Source: Harringtonia aguacate (Eukaryota > Ascomycota > Sordariomycetes > Ophiostomatales > Ophiostomataceae). Taken from it: a stretch of 64,000 bases of DNA. Each line of letters opens with the position of its first letter. The first letter of the stretch is position 1. The notes under the pieces were generated by a model, which was not told the origin of the DNA, did no database searches, and saw only the letters and a program-made list of their open reading frames with translations. This document shows positions 1-10,816 of the stretch, one piece after another. Both the position numbers and the translations under genes were made by a program. The stretch spans positions 1 to 64,000 of the forward strand of contig JACCPH010000004.1 of the NCBI GenBank assembly GCA_014183095.1, read 5' to 3'.

Positions 1-28
1 ATTATCGGGGTACCGAAACACTGATCAG

Positions 29-341
29 TGTCGGTTCACCATTCCGGTGAATCTTAATGCATTAAGGATTTTGTTGATGAATCGATTCAGGTAGCTGGCG
101 AAGTCACCGGTGACCCTGTACGTCCGTAAGTGAGTGTCCTACGGGGGTACAATGGTCTGTTGGTGATGCTTCTTCGTTGTTCTAATCTAAGTTGAATAGG
201 GGGGACGGGGACTGGTGAGGCCATATCTATGCACCCAGCCAGGACCCGGTGGGTACCCGGTGAGGTCCCTGATTGGTCAGCGAGGAGCCTCATTAGAGCC
301 TCCCCAGAGTCCCCTTCTTCGTTATGGCTAGTGTACCAACA
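29..341 (-). mobile_element. LTR of an LTR retrotransposon (copy 1), possibly the 5' LTR of an element continuing left of the window
   Basis: A 313-bp block that begins TGTTGG and ends CCGACA on the minus strand, the TG...CA ends expected of an LTR. It matches the solo LTR at 37988-38300 with a single difference (position 175) in opposite orientation. The 5-bp flanks (24-28 atcag, 342-346 attac) do not match, unlike the other three copies in the window. The simplest reading is that the inner end (left of 29) is internal element sequence running off the window; a recombined solo LTR is the alternative. The open frame at 87-293 inside it is not a gene. Confidence 0.8.
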
Positions 342-435
342 ATTACTATATATTATACATCGTTTTATACTCTCATGCTGCCTTTCCTCGCTATGACCAT
401 CTATGAACCACCGTCACCATTAAATTCATTACCGC

Positions 436-1512
436 CTAGCGCCCAGCGGGAAGCTCAACGGGCCCTTCGTGTGTCACCGGCAGCTCCGAAGCAAAATGGG
501 TCGTGCCAGGCGTCGCTGCCCTTGTCTGGGCCATCTCACCGCCCAGCTCGCTGGGCACGGGCGTGTACGCCGTGGACGGCGTGTAGCTGCTGGGCGCCCC
601 TCCGGTGGTGGCATTGTCATAATACGGCGTGGGCGTTCCGGGAAAGCTGCTCGGTGGTTTGTAGTTGAGAGGCTGCTGTTGTTGTTGGTACTCGTTGCCT
701 GCATCCGGAGCGGTGGCAGCGGCCGCTGCCGTCTTCTTTGCCTTGCGGCGACGGGCCCAGAGGATGGCACCGACGGCCGCGAGAATGGCAGCGCCACCGA
801 CGCCGACGCCGACACCGATGCCGGCCTTGGCACCGCTGCTCAGACCGCTGCTGTCCGACGAGCCCGTGTTTGTTGGCGATGCCGAGGACGTGGACGTGGA
901 CGTCGCCGTGGAGGACGCTGCCGTAGACGCAGGCGAAGCCGAGGTGGTGGCGGCGGCGTACTTGATGGGGATGCCAAAGGCGTTGAATCCCTGGTAATCC
1001 GCCGAGGCGTATGTGACCCAGCCCTGGTCCTCGACGCTGGTCGTGTACGTGAAGACGTAGGTAGAGCTCATGTGTGTCGTGCAGAGGTCGGTGCTAAACC
1101 ACGGGTAGACATAGCCTGTCTGGCAGGTGAAGCCGCTTTGGGAGGAGTAATACATGTTAGCTGTACTGCTGCATACAGTCTGCGTTTCTGCCTCGGTTTC
1201 ATGATGGCAGTCTCACGTTGGGCAGCACGTTGCTTGAGAATACGCGCTTCCGTCCGTGCCGGTGGTGCCCGTCTTGCATGCCTCCTCATATCCGTCCGGA
1301 CAGATGCTGCCGTGATAGTACGACGACACCGCAGACGACCAGCTGGACGGAAGACACGCCGAGTTGCTGGAGGACGGACCAATGTGCCAGTTGGCGCAGT
1401 TGTAGGCGTCTACCGTCGTCGTGCCATCGTAGGAACATGTGTCGTTGTACTTGTAGATGTCTGTTAAGCAGTACGCCGACGGCGTAAAGGTCGTTGTCAA
1501 AGACAACGCCAT
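436..1512 (-). CDS. Ser/Thr-rich single-pass membrane protein, WSC/Mid2-like cell-surface sensor type
   Basis: Two exons, complement(join(436..1165,1217..1512)), with a 51-nt intron (GTGAGA...CAGCAG), about 341 aa. The start is the Met of MALSLTTTF; an upstream in-frame Met at 1620 would add a hydrophobic leader (MVYISYLSLFFFLL) and is an alternative. The N-terminal ~185 residues are Cys-rich and extracellular in style (CPDGYEEAC, QATCCP). A Ser/Thr/Ala-rich stalk follows, then one membrane helix (about AGIGVGVGVGGAAILAAVGAI), a basic stop-transfer RRRKAKK and a Gln/Pro/Thr-rich cytoplasmic tail. This is the architecture of fungal cell-wall stress sensors and of many uncharacterised surface proteins. 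No catalytic motif is visible. The specific function is unknown. Confidence 0.7.
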
Positions 1513-2625
1513 CTTGTCGTCGTTCGGACTGCGCCGGCTTTGGAAAACACGACAGCAGTGAAGATGTTGGAAAGGAGCAAGCAAAAAAAAAAAGAGAGAA
1601 AGATACGAAATATACACCAAGTGGGATCTGTTGGCCCCTATTCGCGAGACTCGTTACTGCTATGGGCTAGAACACGCGTACACCAGACGTGCGGCTGAAC
1701 CTGTCGATTCCGACTCTGTAGTCGTATTTTCGGCCTAACGATGGATACAAATTTCAGCGCATATCGTCCGGTCTTTTCTCAAGGATACTGGCCCCACCAC
1801 TGGCCGCACACACGGTTCTTGGGCTCAATTTTCCATGCCGAGTAGAAGACATATATGGGCATGTCTGCATGTCTGTTTTCGTTCCCAGAACACTGCTATT
1901 GAAGCCGCATAGGGGATTTGTCGAGCACAGCCAGCCAGTTTGTCTGCAGAATTCTCACGTGAAGACGTAGAGTGCTAGTTCCATAATAGGCACAATTACA
2001 ACCTGAACCCACTGCGGCTGAAGAGCCCAAATCCGACGCTTGTGCCCTTTGCATCCAATGTCCAGCAATGTCTGGCCATTCGAAGCGGACAATTTCCGAT
2101 GCCAGAGCTCATGGCCTGGGGAGAGCTTCCATACACCAAAGGATTCAGTACGCCGAAATACATGGGCACAGCCTCAACGGCTGGACATGGCATGCGTACT
2201 CGTATGCCAATTCGCATTGGGGGCCACAACAACGCCATAACCACAGAGGGGTTAACTCTGAAAATGCATATCTCCATAAAACACATTGGGTTCCCCAATG
2301 TGCCTCTAAAAGCAAAATGAACTTGTTCCAAGATGGAAGAATTGATTTCTTCCCCCCTACCCCCACAACAGGGAGACTTTACCGGACATCGCGACGGTTC
2401 AACCCGAGGCTGGCATGTCAATCTAGTGTGCTTAGCGCCTGTGCTCGCCTAACCTAGCAATACGACGTCAGACTGACAGGGCTGAAAGTGACGGGATTCG
2501 TCTTTTCTATCACTATCCTAATTTTCAGCTGTTAAATCTATGTGAGAATCTATGTGAGAATCTATGTGAGAATCTATGTGAGATGAAGCAAAACATGCCT
2601 CGAAAGCAAATTGGTCAAGCCACAC
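1513..2625. other. Intergenic region, no supported gene
   Basis: The 1.1 kb between two minus-strand genes. Several overlapping frames are open at 1996-2457 on both strands (up to 141 codons), but none has recognisable motifs, splice signals or a convincing start, so none is called. A poly-A/purine tract at 1585-1605 precedes the start of the surface protein. The only clear structure is the 12-bp tandem array annotated separately. Confidence 0.5.
2535..2582. repeat. Tandem repeat, 4 x 12 bp
   Basis: Four perfect head-to-tail copies of aatctatgtgag, ending about 40 bp downstream (in the gene's sense) of the glycosyltransferase stop codon. It lies in the likely 3' untranslated region. Confidence 0.95.
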
Positions 2626-3881
2626 TTAACCCAAGATCTTGCAGTACTCTTCCTTGTTGGCGGCGTACGTCTCGTAAAAGTCGGTCCACATCATCCGGTC
2701 GGCACACCGCGGCCGGTCGGCCGTCGCCACGTCGTCGTCGGGGCACGCGGGCAGGGCCGCCTGCCACTGGGCGTCGGAGTGGGGCTTCCAGGGCTTGGGC
2801 AGGGGCCAGTCGCTAAAGTGGACGAGGTAGGCGCGGCTGGTCTCGGCCATGGCGTTCCAGGCCCCGGCCCCGTCTGCGTCTGCGTCCTCTTCATCGGGCG
2901 CCAGGTACCGGCGGTGGTCCTGGGCGCGGAACTCGCCGGTCAGCAGGGCGAGGCGGCGGTGCGGCAGCACCATGGCCGAGTCCTGGAAGAGGGCGTTGAC
3001 GACCTCCATGTCGAACTCGCCGCTGCGCGCGGCGGCGTCGACGATGCGCCGGTGGCGGCGCAGGCTGGGCTCGAGCAGCATGAGGTGCGAGCCGAGCATC
3101 TGCCGGGCCGTCGTGGACCGCGTGCGCTCGTTCTCGGTCAGCCAGTAGGCGCGCGGCAGGGCGACAGGGGCGTTGGGGGCCAGGAAGAGAAAGTCCATGT
3201 TGTTGAGGACGAGCGCGTCCGAGTCAAAGGCGAGCACGCGCGTGTAGTCGGTCAGGGCAAAGGCGTGGAACTTGGTGAGGCTGTTGCGCCAGGTGGCGTC
3301 GCCCTTGTGCGTCGATAGCACGTCAAAGGGGCGGAAGACGACGTCCGGGTGGCCGGCCTTGAGGTTGCGCATTGCCTTGGACTCGCGGGTCTCGGATTTC
3401 TGGGCAGAGAGAACAAAAAGGGTCAGATGCCGCCCCTGTCAAAAACGTGTCACTGGGAGCCTCCTCACCTTGTTGTCCCAGGCCTTGGGATAGATCAAGA
3501 CCACGTCGTTTTGGACGGCGAACTGCTTGAGCCGGTTGATGTTGATCACCTATTTGCCTGTGAGCAACCAACCTGGCTGTCTTGCTTGCTGCGTCACGAC
3601 CCTGGGTTACATACCGCATTGCACAGGTAGTCCATGTCTGTTGCATATTGGACGTAGGCAAACCGCGGGTTCTCCTGTTCCGTCGTCCAGAAGGCATTGA
3701 CACCCCCGAGATCCTCAGGGTTGCTCGAGTTGCTCAACCGCCTTCCCCCTCCCCCTTCTCCGCCAGCTGTCCCGAATGGATTCGTCACATAGTTCGTCCG
3801 GATTGCCTCGTATGTCGCGAGGGTCGCAAAAATGACAACGGCGCACGTCGCGACCACTGCTCTCCTCGCCGACACCAGCAT
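2626..3881 (-). CDS. Glycogenin-like family 8 glycosyltransferase, type II membrane protein
   Basis: Three exons, complement(join(2626..3399,3469..3549,3615..3881)), 373 aa, with all phases consistent (introns GTATGT...ATAG and GTGAGG...CCAG). An N-terminal signal anchor (about residues 8-27) places the catalytic domain in the Golgi/ER lumen. The GT8 DxD metal-binding motif is seen as AFDSDALVLNN near residues 173-183, followed by an LPRAYWLTENER segment and a C-terminal PWKPHSD block. Members of this family transfer glucose, GlcNAc or related sugars from nucleotide-sugar donors; the donor cannot be read from sequence. It lies divergent to a nucleotide-sugar transporter at 4.6 kb, so a shared role in lumenal glycosylation is plausible. 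It resembles fungal GNT1-type N-acetylglucosaminyltransferases, but I do not assign the symbol. Confidence 0.85.
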
Positions 3882-4314
3882 TGTGTGGTACACGGTGTTT
3901 CTCGATTGCGTTGAGGTATGAGTTCGCGTCCGCAGATTATCGTGAAGCGGACTGACAAAAGAGGCCGAGCTTGCGAGTATCCACCTCGTATAGACGGGGA
4001 CGCACAGGCACCTCGTATCCTCATACACTAGAAGCCATTTGCCGAGGCTTGGAAGTGTATATATTTGGGGAAACGTGCTATTATTGCCTAGTAAACCCGT
4101 AATCAAAGTAGGTCATCCTCTGATAGGATAAGAAAGGGGTGTCGCGTGAACAGTCATGAACTCTGGGTCTGCAACTAATACTTTAAGCTTGTGGTGATGC
4201 TTAATAAACCCTATTGGATCAATCGCCCGCCGTCTCGCCACTTCGACTCGAGAGCTAGACAACACAGCTCAGAACGTCTCTCACGCCTGCCTTCGCAGCA
4301 CAGTTAGCCCGCCT

Positions 4315-5680
4315 ATGGCTGAGAGGACCGCAAGCCGGTACAGCGAGCCACTCGGGGCTGTTGCGCTCAGCACGGTTTGTCTCCAGCTCCACCTCTTCCC
4401 CATAGTATTAGTAGTCCCTGTCGGGAGACGACAATGGTCTGACCCTGAACCACCATAGCTTGTCGTCCAAAATGCAGCGTCTCTTTTAGTAAATAAGCCC
4501 CTCTGCCTATTTTTTCTCCTTTTTTTTCGGGGTTTTCCTCTAGGGACCCTGCACTCACACCAAACAGCTTCAGCATCTGCTGCAGACGCGATCCGGCAGC
4601 CAGTCTGTGCTGTACCACCCCCTCACTGCCGTCACGCTCTCCGAGGCGCTCAAGCTGGCCACCTGCTCCTTAACCATTGCCTACCATGTGGCCGCCGCCG
4701 CCGAGCCGGGAGACGGCTCGAGGCTGACGAGGTTTGCAGACTCGGTCCGCCATGGCCACGAGACCGCCGCCGTCCCCGCCATCCTGTACACGCTCGCGGC
4801 CTATTGCCAGGGCATCGGCGCCCGCAACCTGCCTCTTCTCTCGTACGTCACGCTGTCGCAGGTCAAGCTCATCCTGACGCCCCTGTTCGCCTACGTCCTG
4901 CTGCGCCAGACCCTGCGCTGGCAGCAGTGGCTCTGCCTGACCAGCATGGCGGCCGGCATCGTCATGGTGCAGGTGGGATCCGCCGCCGATCGCCCGGGTC
5001 AGGGTCCTCATCGCCATCCCCCGAGCGTGGGCCACCGCCATCCCGGGACGGTAGGTCCGGCTCCGGCGGAACCGGCTATGGCGGACCTAGATCTGCCCTT
5101 TGGCATCGTGGCCATGCTCATCGCGGGCGGCTGCAGTGCCTTCTCGGGCGTCTACTCCGAGACCCTGCTGAAGACGGCCGGCAGCTTTGCCGCGCGAAAC
5201 GCCCAGCTGTCCGTGTACAGCTGCCTGCTCGCCCTGCTCGGGTTCATCCTGCAGTCCGACGGCGGCGGCCTGTACAGCTTCTTCCAGGGATACCACCCCC
5301 TCGTGTGGGTGTTTGTGCTGCTCCAGGCGCTGGGCGGCTTCCTCGTGGCTTGGTGTCTGCAGATCACCAGCACCGTGGCCAAGAACTACGCCCAGGGAAT
5401 GGGGTTCCTTGTTGCGTCGACCGTCCCGCTTCTCTTTGGTCGTTCCGGTGCCGCAAGCTCCCTGGTACGTCGAGCTGACAGGAAAATGCAAGCAGGCGTT
5501 TTGCTAAAAAAAAAATCTGCTATTTAGTTTTACTGCGGCAGCGCATTGGTGGTTGCGGGGATTTTCGCGTCACTTCAGACAAATCAACAGCAGAAGAAGC
5601 AAAAGCTCAGCTGTGTAGAAAAGCAGGAGAAAGTTCAGACGGTCGCACCATCGGAGCTGCAAAATGATGGAACATCGTAG
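4315..5680 (+). CDS. Nucleotide-sugar transporter (UDP-galactose/CMP-sialate transporter family, SLC35A type), 5' end uncertain
   Basis: The secure part is join(4586..5464,5528..5680). It carries the family core: VLYHPLTAVTLSEALKL, the YTLAAYCQGIGARNL segment, SQVKLILTPLFAYVLL, the SGVYSETLLK motif, WCLQITSTVAKNYAQG and, after a 63-nt intron (GTACGT...TTTAG), FYCGSALVVAGIF. About nine membrane helices are visible. The N-terminal helix normally preceding TRSGSQ is not cleanly present: a frame from an ATG at 4315 (MAERTASRYSEPLG) could be exon 1, but I cannot find a convincing donor, and a stop lies just upstream of the acceptor exon. The gene may be truncated at the 5' end or contain a further intron. 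The family imports UDP-sugars into the Golgi in exchange for UMP. A solo LTR starts five bases after the stop codon. Confidence 0.7.
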
Positions 5681-5684
5681 CATG

Positions 5685-5945
5685 TGTTGGTAGATAGTCA
5701 GCAGGACCCAGTGAGATTTTGCGCCGTGGCCAATCAGCGGCTGTGGGGTCCCCCCATCCAGGGGTAAAAACTCTAGCACGCATCGCGGCCCCCCCTAGAG
5801 TTAGAAAGAGACAATCAAGAAGAAGCATCACCACAGACCATTGTACCACCGCAGGGCACTCACTTGCGGACGTACAGGGCCACGGTGACTTCGACTATGA
5901 CATTGCAACGATCGTTGATAACTAACTACCGCCGGCTAACCGACA
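5685..5945 (+). mobile_element. Solo LTR (copy 2) with 5-bp target duplication GCATG
   Basis: A 261-bp element starting TGTTGGTAG and ending TAACCGACA, flanked by perfect duplications GCATG at 5680-5684 and 5946-5950. Internal blocks match the LTR at 37988-38300 (gaccattgtacc, the ggacgtacaggg region, the ggtgactt block), but most of the rest is diverged. The first base of the duplication is the last base of the transporter's TAG stop, so the insertion replaced the immediate 3' untranslated region. Confidence 0.85.
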
Positions 5946-5950
5946 GCATG

Positions 5951-7000
5951 TATGTTAGAGAATCAGCACAGTCTCACACAGGGTCAAAGTGCCCCGAGAA
6001 AGCTAGGCTGGCTAAAGCTTTGGCTTCCAAGCACCTCCTGTATTTTTAATCAGATTATGTGTCTCAATAACAAGACTTGGTGGCATCTGCAAAATAAGTA
6101 TCTGTAGATGGCGTTTATACCAAATATAATTACAAGTATAGTCAAGTTATTCCTGAATAAACTGCATCTTATAAACGCAAGTCGAGATAAAAGTTGACGC
6201 CTTTGTAACAGGAGAATGGCGTTGCTTTCTGTTTAGATACCTATACCTTGCCTTTTAAAATTTAATATTAACGCTACAATCGTCTCTGCCTAGAATTTTA
6301 CTCGGAGCACAGCCAATTCGAATAGACGACGCTGTTGTGTGGTGGCACGGCCATTATGTGGTTCAGGCTGATGAGCATGCTGGTCCGACACATCCAAGAA
6401 CTTTATTCGATCGCCACTGTAAGGATTAGTTGTGCAAATTACCACCAAGCCACAATGACCAAAAATATCAGCAATCCTGCCAATCAATGGTAGGATTGTC
6501 GCGCTGCACACTACTACCACCATGCCTCTATCGTTAGCCATCACAACCGACCGCTTTAAACCATACAATCTCCTATCTTGGATGTACTACGAGCCTCGCA
6601 CAACGGCTTGGGCTAGAGAGCTCTGGCATTTTTTCAAGGAATCTATTAATTTTAGAAGGGAGGAGCCTGACTGGGCTTCACCTCATCTCTCGTGTTCGCT
6701 GCCTCGGGCGGCAAGTTCTGGTTTAATAGCCTAATATGTGATCCGTTAGACTTGCAAGTACCACACTTGCCGTTGGGCTAGCCTGTTCTAAGATGGCTAC
6801 TAAGAATTGCTTCGCCTGCATCCGGTAACTGACCACATCATAGTGTTGCATCTTGAGTATTCTGTCAACTAGCTGTATGTTGACATGTTTGTTACGTGCA
6901 TGTGCAGCATACATTTTTTTCGCAATTGGTCTACAGTATGATTTGCTTAACTATAACAGTTTCTTGTACTTGAATTTTCTATTTATTTAGAAAAAAAAAA
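5951..7000. other. AT-rich intergenic stretch
   Basis: The 1.05 kb between a solo LTR and the 3' end of the GH5 gene is clearly more AT-rich than its surroundings, with many short A/T runs and only short open frames (longest 92 codons at 6290-6568). No exon-like sequence or repeat pair is evident. It may be decayed transposon or RIP-affected DNA, but nothing identifiable remains. Confidence 0.5.
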
Positions 7001-8569
7001 CTAGTTGACAAGTTTGGCATGATCAGACAAAATCTTATTTAAACCCTTTCGCTGTACACAGCTTTCAAAGTTGAAACTTTGGGCAAGATCTTCCAGGTCG
7101 TCTTTCGTCTTGCCTCGGAACAGTTCGGCAAACTCTTGCTGTAGAGACTCGGCAAGGTATGTCTGCAGTATCTGCCGCTCTACGTGTTTCCTCGTGTCCC
7201 ACGTAGATGGGTAGACAGTCGTGGCCGTAGGAGACACATTGTCGATCCATTTGACGAGCGGGTCGATGACAGATTCAACCTCTTCCGAATGGTATTTCCC
7301 CCAAGAGTCAAGCTGCAGACGTTTCTTCTTCTCCAAGAACGGCTGGATCAGCTTGTTCCATTTTGAGTCGGGAGAGGTGTGTACCATCCCCTGGAGGCCT
7401 ATATCCTTGTAGAGCCAGATGGACCAGGGGATGTCGTACTTATCGTAGATACGAAGCTGTTCCCCAAGTAGCTCGTAGCGATGCTGGTTGATCGACTCTG
7501 CGTCCGGCTCGTACATGGGGTTTGCGTAGACCGGGCCGAACTCACCGTTCCAGATAGCCGTCTTGTTCTTCTGCTGGAACTCACACTTGCGAAGGAACTG
7601 TCTTTCCAGCTTCTGTTTTTGTTCCGGCGTCCCCATGTACGTCTCACCCGTTGAGAATCCCATGGTACTGTAGTCGTGGATGGAGTATGCACAGTTAGGT
7701 AACACCTGATCGAAACCCTTCCACTCAGCTGCGTACGTGTTACCATCAAGCCAGAGAATATGGTGCGGGTCGACATGGCGAATGGCTTCTTCTAGGCGGA
7801 TGTAGAATTTCGGAAGTCGTAAATGCTGCGGGTCACAGGGTTCGTTTATTGGATTGTAGCCCGCAACCCATGTGTTGTCCTTGTAGTGATCTGCGATCTG
7901 CTCCCAAAGCCAGACCTACAGGGTTGAGCTTAATCAATAACCATAATGTAGAAAATAAGTTATACAGATAACTTCTCTGGCTAAAAAGGTTACCGTACCG
8001 TGCGGTCTTGGTGGTCCTTAAAATCCCAAAAGGCTGCATAGCTTGTGTTGTGATCAGAGTGCCAGCCGGGGCTTTGGCCACCCGGTAAGGCGTGCATGTC
8101 GAGGATTGTATAAATGCCCTCCTTGGCGCACAAGTCGACAACGCGGTCGAGGTGCTTAAACCCTTCTTTCTTAAGGACTCTTGGGTTCATATCGTCTTCG
8201 AAATGGTGATAATTGAAAGGGACTCGAAGACAGTTGAGGCCTAGCGACTTGTAGTATTTGGCGTCCGGCTCTGTAAAGAAATGGTACAGGAATCGATCGA
8301 AGAAAAAAGCAGATAACTCCTCCCCTAGGACCTGACGCATTGCCGCGCGGTGGTTCGATTCATGACCAGGGTAGCCAGTGATGAAATTTTCCATGCTGCC
8401 AGTGCGGCCATGGTGGTTAGATGGGTCGTCCAGACTGGAATCAGATCATGTATGATAATACGGTTGCTCACTTCATCCAACCGCCGATTGCGGCTCCTCG
8501 TAGAAGGACGTGCTTGTTCTCCCGGTCGACCACCCTGTCGCCTTGAATGTGTAGAAATCCTCTGTCCAT
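7001..8569 (-). CDS. Glycoside hydrolase family 5 glucanase (exo-beta-1,3-glucanase type), intracellular
   Basis: Three exons, complement(join(7001..7915,7999..8395,8472..8569)), 469 aa, phases consistent. Visible GH5 features are the N-terminal GDRVVDRENKHVLLRG/GGWMNMENFI block, the NCLRVPFNYHH strand, LDMHALPGGQSPGWH, the acid/base Glu in GYNPINEP (about E190), IHDYSTMGFS, and the nucleophile Glu in IWNGEFGPVY (about E290), with WSIWLYKDIG near the end. It resembles GH5 subfamily 9 glucanases. There is no signal peptide: the protein starts MDRGFLHIQGD, so it should act in the cytosol. It is divergently transcribed from a sugar permease across 430 bp, which suggests cleavage of an imported glucoside or short glucan. 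The exact substrate is not determinable. Confidence 0.9.
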
Positions 8570-8999
8570 ATTCGTAGATGATGAGGTATAGTATAGGCTG
8601 TGTCCGTATGTCTGAAAGTGTACGGGGCGAAACTAGACCTAATTTGTCTGGCCCAAGTTTTAATCAGCAATCAAGCTGCTCAAGTACGTGAGATTTATGT
8701 TGCTCAAATATCCCTCTAGACTTGGCCGAAAGTATAGAAAGTAGACCTGCTCGGCCAACGACCGACTTCGGCTAACGTCTACGTTGCAATCGTCGGCCAA
8801 GCAAGTTCGGACATAGGCCAAAAAAATACATAGATAGGGCAGATTTTTGATATGGGAGCAGAGAATACATTGATAGAGCATGACTTATTTAAGGTCAAGA
8901 ATTCAACCCCTCAACTTTTTTTTTCATGGCAGAGACAACGCCTGCAAAGTTTGTCCAGTCGAATTCACCAAGTCACAACTTGTCTCAATTGTGAGCACT
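8570..8999. promoter_or_regulatory. Bidirectional promoter between GH5 glucanase and sugar permease
   Basis: A 430-bp intergenic region between divergent starts. It contains three exact copies of the 8-mer TCGGCCAA (8752-8759 and 8794-8801 direct, 8723-8730 inverted) within 79 bp, and a ccgacttcgg element (CCG-N4-CGG) at 8763-8772. CGG half-sites are typical targets of Zn2Cys6 regulators of fungal sugar genes. That they control these two genes is inference. Confidence 0.5.
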
Positions 9000-10816
9000 A
9001 TGGCCACAAAGATGAACGCAGCTGGGGTGACGGAAATGTCCGCCATCCACCGTCTCGTCGAGCTTGACGAGACACCATGGTACCGCAAGAGGAATCTGAG
9101 ATGGCTGTACCTATTTCTTATACCAAGCGCGCTGGGGGTGGAGATGACCTCCGGGTACGACGGCAGTGTCGTGAATGGACTCCAGTCTGTGCAACCTTGG
9201 GTGAATTGTGAGTACTTTCTGCGCATCATTTTTTCTTTTTGGCCGGCATGTAAGATATCTTACACTAATGTGACACAGATTTCAACAATCCGCAGGGCGC
9301 TATTCTTGGCATCATGAGTGCTGCTATCAGCATTGGTGGTGTAGCTGGTCTCCCGTTTATCCCCTGGTTCAATGACCGGTTCGGCCGCAAGTCCTGCATT
9401 GTCTTTGGCAGCATCGTCATGTGCATCGGCGTAATTATACAGACCGCTGCCATCAACAGTACGTGTAACTAACTACCTGTTGTTGCTTGGTGATCTACAA
9501 TGGTGCTGACAGTTGTGACTAGTTGTGATGTTCGTTATCGCCAGGCTGATCGTGGGCTTTGGCGTGCCATATGCCATTAGTGGCGCATCGCAGCTGCTCG
9601 CCGAGCTTTCCCACCCCAAAGAACGATCGGTAATCACCGCTTTATTCAACGACTGCGCATACATTGGCGCGATTCTCGCGGCTGGCGTTACGCTGGGTAC
9701 CTATTCCTGGTCGAGCAATTGGTCCTGGAGGCTGCCATCCTTGTTTCAAATGCTGCCAGCCTTGTTGCAGCTCACCTTCATTTGGTAAAACATATATTTC
9801 CCGCTTCCCAATTCAACCTGACATGCCCTCTTACAATTCTAGGTTTGTTCCCGAGAGTCCTCGCTGGCTAGTCAGCAAGGAAAGATACGACGAGGCCTAT
9901 GAAATTCTCGTTACATAGTAAGAAATCTGCTGCTATTGTCCAACCACAACCTAGTACATGCAGGATACTAATGGTTCGATACAGCCACGGCGAGGGTGAC
10001 CGGGAGAATGAGCTGGTCCAGACAGAATTTTGCCAGATTCGAGAAACGATCAAAATGGAGTTTGCGGCTTCCAAAAAGCCGTGGGCAGAACTGGTCCAGG
10101 GTCACAACCGCCGCAGAGTTTTTATTGCTGCCTGTGTTGGCCTATTCAGCCAATGGTCCGGCAATGGCCTAGTCTCCTACTACTTGGCAAAGATCCTGTC
10201 GTCCATCGGCATTACCGAACGTTCGGTGCAGAACAGGATCAATCTTGGACTTTCCTGCTGGAACTTGGTGATTGCAGCGGGTGCGTCATTTCTAACCAAC
10301 TTTTCGCCTCGTCGAATCCAATACTTGATCGGGTTCGTGGGCATGACGGCTGTCTTCTCAAGCTGGACGGCCGGATCTGCGGTTTATGCAAACGATACTT
10401 CCAACGGCGCGGCCGCAAAAGCAGTGGTGGCACTCATCTTCCTCTTCAATGGATTTTACGCGGTGATGATGCCTCTAACATATCTATACATCACCGAGGT
10501 ATTCCCCTATATTCATCGAAGCAAGGGGATTGCCATTACGCAGCCCTTCACCCGTGGCTCCAACGCCTTTAACCAGTTTGCCAATCCCATCGCTCTGTCC
10601 AGCATTGGCTGGCACTACTATCTTGTATATGTTGCTTGGTTGACTGTGGAGACGGGCATTATCTTCTTCGTATATCCAGAGACCAAGGGCCCCTCGCTGG
10701 AGGAGATAGCTATTATTGTCGATGGTGTTGATGCAAATGTGCTGGTTGTTGATGGCCGGAAGACGCGAGAGGACTACGAGCCTGAGGTACAGCAGAAAGG
10801 ACAAACGGTAGTTTGA
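9000..10816 (+). CDS. MFS sugar permease (sugar porter family, lactose/hexose permease-like)
   Basis: Five exons, join(9000..9207,9279..9458,9523..9784,9843..9917,9985..10816), 518 aa, all four introns phase-consistent with good splice sites. Sugar-porter signatures are present: GYDGSVVNGLQ in helix 1, DRFGRKSC in loop 2-3, PESPRWLVSKERYDEA after helix 6, and the terminal YPETKGPSLEEI. About twelve membrane helices are expected. The protein imports a mono-, di- or oligosaccharide at the plasma membrane by proton symport. The LAC12-like subgroup is suggested by overall sequence style and by pairing with an intracellular glycosidase gene. The start (MATKMNAAG) is the first ATG in frame; Met5 is possible. 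Confidence 0.9.

Noticed and set aside
87..293. Conserved 68-codon frame found twice (also 38036-38242)
   Set aside because: The conservation is explained by the duplicated LTR; LTRs are non-coding.
1996..2457. Overlapping open frames on both strands between the first two genes
   Set aside because: All three plus frames and one minus frame are open at once, with no motif or splice support; no basis to pick one.
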